This document shows positions 6,503 through 9,195 of a stretch of 9,195 bases of DNA, piece by piece. Numbering within the stretch: position 1 is the stretch's first letter; the number at the start of each line of letters is the position of its first letter. The stretch comes from an uncultured Oscillibacter sp. (lineage in GTDB: Bacteria; Bacillota; Clostridia; Oscillospirales; Oscillospiraceae). The stretch is taken from the NCBI GenBank assembly GCA_900542115.1, contig UQMC01000083.1:1-9195 (forward strand), given 5' to 3'. The notes below the pieces were generated by a model. That model worked only from the letters and a program-made list of their open reading frames with translations, ran no database searches and was not told the DNA's origin. The position numbers and the translations under genes are program-made.

Positions 6503-8818
6503 ATGCAGCCTACACTTTGTTCCAGATGTAAAAAGAATATTGCCACGGTTTTTATTACCCGGATGGAGGGCGATAAGACCGTCAACGAGGGTCTGTGCCT
6601 GAAATGTGCGAAGAACCTTGGTCTGCCGCAGGTCAATGACATGATGCAGCGTATGGGCATCACGGACGACGACTTGGACAATTTGAATAACGAAATGATG
6701 CAGGCCATGGATTCCATCGAAAACGCGGAGGAGCTTCCCGGCGGCGATACGGATGAGGAAGATGCCGGAAAAACGGCGACGTTCCCATTTCTGAACCGCC
6801 TGTTCAATAACGGCGGCGAGCCGCCTACACCCACCGGTGAGATCTCCACGGATGATCATGCCGACCGCCGGGAGAAGCGGGAGGGGAAGCCCTCCGGCAA
6901 GCGCAAATTTTTAGAGGGCTACTGCATCTCCCTGAACCGCAAGGCCAAGGAGGGAAAGCTGGACCCTGTTATCGGCCGCGCCGAGGAGATCGAGCGGGTC
7001 ATCCAAATTCTGAATCGCCGGCAGAAGAACAATCCCTGCCTCATCGGCGAGCCGGGCGTTGGCAAGACCGCTATTGCCGAGGGTCTGGCCCAGCGCATCG
7101 TGGCGGGGAATGTGCCCTATAAGCTGCGGGAAAAGGAGGTCTATCTGCTGGACCTGACCGCGCTGGTGGCCGGAACGCAGTTCCGTGGCCAGTTTGAGCA
7201 GAGAATGAAGGGACTGATCGACGAGGTCAAAAAGCTGGGGAACATCATCCTCATGATTGATGAGATTCACAATATCGTGGGGGCCGGAGATGCCGAGGGC
7301 AGCATGAATGCCGCCAATATTCTCAAGCCGGCGCTGAGCCGCGGCGAGATTCAGGTCATCGGTGCGACAACGTTCAATGAGTATCGGAAGTCCATTGAAA
7401 AGGACAGCGCATTGGAGCGCCGTTTCCAGCCGGTAACGGTCAATGAGCCATCTATTGAAGATTCTATCAAGATTTTGAAGGGACTTGCCCCGAATTACGA
7501 GGCGTATCATGGTGTCAAAATCTCCGATGGGATTTTACGTCAGGCTGTGCTCCTGAGCGAACGCTACATCACTGACCGCTATCTGCCCGACAAGGCCATC
7601 GACCTGCTGGACGAAGCCTGCGCCTGCTGCAATCTGGCCCACCCGGTCATTTCCGAGTATCTTGGGATGCAGAAGGAGCTAGATGCCCTCAAGCAGGAAG
7701 AAGCCGAGATGGAGAATGCGGATGTGAACGAGCCCATCGACTACGAGCGCGTGGCCGAGCGCAAGACCCGCATTGCAAAGCTCGAAGCCGACCTGCCCGC
7801 AAAGCAGGCTGCTGCCAGCGAGATCCAGGTGACCATGGACGATGTGGCCAAGGTCATCGAGCTGTGGACCGGCATCCCGGCGGTGAAAATCCGCGAGACC
7901 GAGTTCGCGAAGCTGGCAAACCTTGAGGGCGAGCTGAAAAAGAAGATCATCGGGCAGGACGAGGCCGTGCATCTGGTGGCGCAGGCCATCAAGCGCAGCC
8001 GCGCCGACCTTTCCGGCCGCCGCCGTCCCGCAAGCTTCATCTTTGTGGGCCCCACCGGCGTGGGCAAGACCGAGCTGGTCAAGCAGCTGGCAAATCAGCT
8101 GTTCGACGGCCCGGACCCGCTCATTCGTCTGGACATGAGCGAGTATATGGAAAAATACGCGGTGTCCCGCATGATCGGTTCGCCTCCGGGCTATGTGGGC
8201 TACGAGGAGGCCGGTCAGCTCACCGAGAAGGTGCGCCGCCGCCCCTACAGCGTGGTGCTGTTCGACGAAATCGAAAAGGCGCACCCGGATGTCATGAACA
8301 TTCTGCTGCAGATTCTGGACGAGGGCAAGATCAACGATGCGCAGGGCCGCACGGTGGATTTTTCCAACACGGTCATCTGCATGACCTCCAACGCCGGCAG
8401 CAGCGACCAGAGCACCGGTGGGCTTGGCTTCAACAAGAGCGAGGAACAGCTCAGCGAGGAAAAGACCCGCAAGGCGCTGGCCCAGTTCCTGCGGCCTGAG
8501 TTCCTTGGCCGCGTGGATGAAGTGATCGCCTTCAAGCCGCTGAGCCAGCAGACGCTGGAGGGCATCGCGGCCCTGATGCTGGACGAGTACAAGCCCGGCA
8601 TGGAGGCCAAGGGCATCGCTTACAGCTACACCCCGGCAGCGCTCAAGGCACTGGTGCAAAAGAGTCAGGGCGGCAAGTTTGGTGCGCGCGATTTGCGCCG
8701 CGTGATCCGCAAGGCGGTGGAAGACCCCGCCGCCGAGCGACTGATCGACGGCACGCTGGCTTCCGGCGGCACCCTTGTGGTGGATACCGATGAAAACGGC
8801 GAGATCATCTTGAAGTAA
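6503..8818 (+). CDS. clpE: ClpE/ClpC-type AAA+ unfoldase, ATP-binding subunit
   Basis: This is a Hsp100 chaperone that unfolds proteins, normally feeding them to ClpP in the cytosol. The 771 residues run in order: N-terminal zinc finger (C6, C9, C32, C35) as in ClpE and McsA; an acidic/polar linker (about 70-133); AAA domain 1 with Walker A GEPGVGKT (182-189), pore-loop region [11 protein letters not shown] (224-234), Walker B ending D253 E254 and arginine fingers R306/R307; a short helical middle segment (about 385-440); AAA domain 2 with Walker A GPTGVGKT (516-523), pore loop GYVGY (563-567), Walker B D588 E589 and sensor-2 GARDLRR (727-733). The tripeptide LGF (641-643) sits where Clp ATPases dock on ClpP. 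The Clp-N repeat domain of ClpC is absent, favouring ClpE; ClpE proteins are usually about 700-750 aa. No clpP, mcsB or ctsR lies nearby, and no CtsR operator is seen at 6444-6502. Codon use appears to change near 7560-7690. A strong terminator follows. Confidence 0.92.
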   Translation: MQPTLCSRCKKNIATVFITRMEGDKTVNEGLCLKCAKNLGLPQVNDMMQRMGITDDDLDNLNNEMMQAMDSIENAEELPGGDTDEEDAGKTATFPFLNRLFNNGGEPPTPTGEISTDDHADRREKREGKPSGKRKFLEGYCISLNRKAKEGKLDPVIGRAEEIERVIQILNRRQKNNPCLIGEPGVGKTAIAEGLAQRIVAGNVPYKLREKEVYLLDLTALVAGTQFRGQFEQRMKGLIDEVKKLGNIILMIDEIHNIVGAGDAEGSMNAANILKPALSRGEIQVIGATTFNEYRKSIEKDSALERRFQPVTVNEPSIEDSIKILKGLAPNYEAYHGVKISDGILRQAVLLSERYITDRYLPDKAIDLLDEACACCNLAHPVISEYLGMQKELDALKQEEAEMENADVNEPIDYERVAERKTRIAKLEADLPAKQAAASEIQVTMDDVAKVIELWTGIPAVKIRETEFAKLANLEGELKKKIIGQDEAVHLVAQAIKRSRADLSGRRRPASFIFVGPTGVGKTELVKQLANQLFDGPDPLIRLDMSEYMEKYAVSRMIGSPPGYVGYEEAGQLTEKVRRRPYSVVLFDEIEKAHPDVMNILLQILDEGKINDAQGRTVDFSNTVICMTSNAGSSDQSTGGLGFNKSEEQLSEEKTRKALAQFLRPEFLGRVDEVIAFKPLSQQTLEGIAALMLDEYKPGMEAKGIAYSYTPAALKALVQKSQGGKFGARDLRRVIRKAVEDPAAERLIDGTLASGGTLVVDTDENGEIILK

Positions 8819-8826
8819 ACAAAGAG

Positions 8827-8863
8827 AAAGCCCCTGCATCCGTTTTGGAATGCAGGGGCTTTT
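8827..8863 (+). terminator. intrinsic terminator after clpE
   Basis: A perfect 13-bp stem (8827-8839 with 8850-8862) carries a GC-rich core, CCCC/GGGG plus TGCAT/ATGCA, around a 10-base loop, and is followed by a T run at 8860-8863. It begins 8 bases after the clpE stop and should end the transcript. The A run at the left base gives it some capacity on the other strand too. Confidence 0.9.
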
Positions 8864-8876
8864 CCTCTGTTCAGTG

Positions 8877-8905
8877 CTGTACGGCAAACTGGAACTTGTC
8901 GGGGC
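8877..8905 (+). repeat. left copy of a ~30-bp imperfect direct repeat
   Basis: This stretch matches 9091-9120: CTGTAC, then GCAAAC, then a perfect 14-mer GAACTTGTCGGGGC (8892-8905 and 9107-9120), with small differences between blocks, about 26 of 30 positions identical. It lies five bases left of the inverted-repeat element. Confidence 0.8.
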
Positions 8906-8910
8906 AGCAT

Positions 8911-9090
8911 AAACCCTCTCAGTCAAAGCCTGACGGCTTTGCCAGCTCTCCCGAAGGGCGAGCTCTTTGCAGCTGACGGAAAGCACCTATAAAGCTCCCC
9001 CTGAGAGGAAAGACTTCCCCCGGCCGGGGGAAGATGTCACCGCAGGTGACAAAAGGAGGAATCTGGACGCGAAGCGGCCTGAGAGGGTTT
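8911..9090. mobile_element. 180-bp MITE-like element with 12-bp terminal inverted repeats
   Basis: AAACCCTCTCAG at 8911-8922 is the exact reverse complement of CTGAGAGGGTTT at 9079-9090. An internal partial copy, CTGAGAGG, lies at 9001-9008. Inside are several self-complementary units: AAAGCC/GGCTTT (8925-8940), GCTC...GAGC with CCC/GGG (8945-8963), a perfect 20-bp palindrome (9014-9033) and GTCACC/GGTGAC (9036-9050). No transposase or credible reading frame is present, so it would be non-autonomous. No short target duplication is obvious; the flanks instead carry a ~30-bp direct repeat. I recall 'CCCTCTCAGTCA'-type repeats as numerous in Faecalibacterium and relatives, but cannot search here. 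It could instead be a structured extragenic repeat that does not move. Confidence 0.6.
9014..9033. repeat. perfect 20-bp GC-rich palindrome
   Basis: CTTCCCCC, GGCC, GGGGGAAG reads the same on both strands. It is the strongest self-complementary unit in the inverted-repeat element. It lacks a T run, so it is not a standard terminator. GTCACC/GGTGAC (9036-9050) follows two bases later. Confidence 0.85.
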
Positions 9091-9120
9091 CTGTACTTGC
9101 AAACGCGAACTTGTCGGGGC
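9091..9120 (+). repeat. right copy of the ~30-bp imperfect direct repeat
   Basis: It begins at the base directly after the right terminal inverted repeat and matches 8877-8905, including the identical 14-mer at 9107-9120. Its last five bases form the left arm of the next small hairpin. Confidence 0.8.
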
Positions 9121-9158
9121 GAGGCCCCTCCATCTTGCTAACGCAAGACCGTTCGGTC
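9116..9158. repeat. row of three small perfect hairpins
   Basis: GGGGC/GCCCC with loop GAG (9116-9128), TCTTGC/GCAAGA with loop TAAC (9133-9148), and GACCG/CGGTC with loop TT (9147-9158) follow almost without gaps; the last two share two bases. No coding sequence is visible. They look like the same style of structured extragenic DNA as the inside of the inverted-repeat element. Confidence 0.65.
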
Positions 9159-9160
9159 GC

Positions 9161-9182
9161 TTAAAAGCCCCACTGGGGCTTT
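9161..9182 (-). terminator. probable intrinsic terminator for a - strand gene entering from the right
   Basis: AAAGCCCC (9164-9171) and GGGGCTTT (9175-9182) form an 8-bp stem with a 3-base loop. Read on the - strand the stem is followed by TTTTAA, a usable T run; on the + strand only three Ts precede CATTG. A convergent gene beyond 9195 would explain it. It could also be one more repeat-type hairpin. Confidence 0.5.
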
Positions 9183-9195
9183 CATTGCTCCGCTG

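Noticed and set aside
7679..8986. 435-aa open frame on the - strand opposite clpE
   Set aside because: It is the antisense shadow of the GC-rich clpE 3' half and runs through the clpE terminator; no family motifs are visible.
8967..9164. 65-aa open frame on the + strand
   Set aside because: It lies almost wholly in the inverted-repeat element and hairpins, has no ribosome site, and its composition follows the repeats.
8911..9195. CRISPR array
   Set aside because: Repeats here are inverted or a single direct pair 215 bases apart, without regular spacing, spacers or cas genes.

Overview
The window reads as the chromosome of a Gram-positive anaerobe of the class Clostridia, most likely a gut Oscillospirales (Ruminococcaceae/Oscillospiraceae) species. 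The basis is the moderately high GC with strong Shine-Dalgarno sites, an energy-coupling factor (ECF) transporter core followed at a short distance by truA, a DUF5711-like protein, a CvpA protein, a ClpE-type chaperone with an N-terminal zinc finger, and a terminal-inverted-repeat element of a kind I recall as abundant in Faecalibacterium/Gemmiger-type genomes. The genus is inferred, not proven.

All recognised genes lie on the + strand. (1) 2-229: C-terminal end of a YitT-family membrane protein (DUF2179 domain), cut by the window edge. (2) 257-2786: ecfA1-ecfA2-ecfT, overlapping and probably translationally coupled, encoding the two ATPases and the transmembrane coupling protein of a group II ECF vitamin/metal transporter; no substrate-binding EcfS gene is present here. 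(3) 2854-3756: an unrecognised, membrane-anchored, probably extracytoplasmic protein sitting between ecfT and truA, genes that are adjacent in the classical Bacillota order. (4) 3785-4540: truA, tRNA pseudouridine synthase. (5) 4521-6443: a DUF5711-like single-pass protein and a CvpA-family membrane protein. (6) 6503-8818: a 771-aa ClpE-like AAA+ unfoldase with both ATPase domains intact and a probable ClpP-docking loop, closed by a strong intrinsic terminator.

The last 377 bases (8819-9195) hold no credible gene. They contain the clpE terminator, a 180-bp element with perfect 12-bp terminal inverted repeats, an imperfect ~30-bp direct repeat flanking that element, a run of small perfect hairpins, and a hairpin best read as a terminator for a gene arriving on the - strand from the right.

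I found no convincing new multi-gene system. The points most worth checking are: an apparent change of codon use inside clpE near 7560-7690, which could mean a recombinant gene or a chimeric assembly; the inverted-repeat element with its flanking direct repeats; and the unknown surface protein between ecfT and truA.
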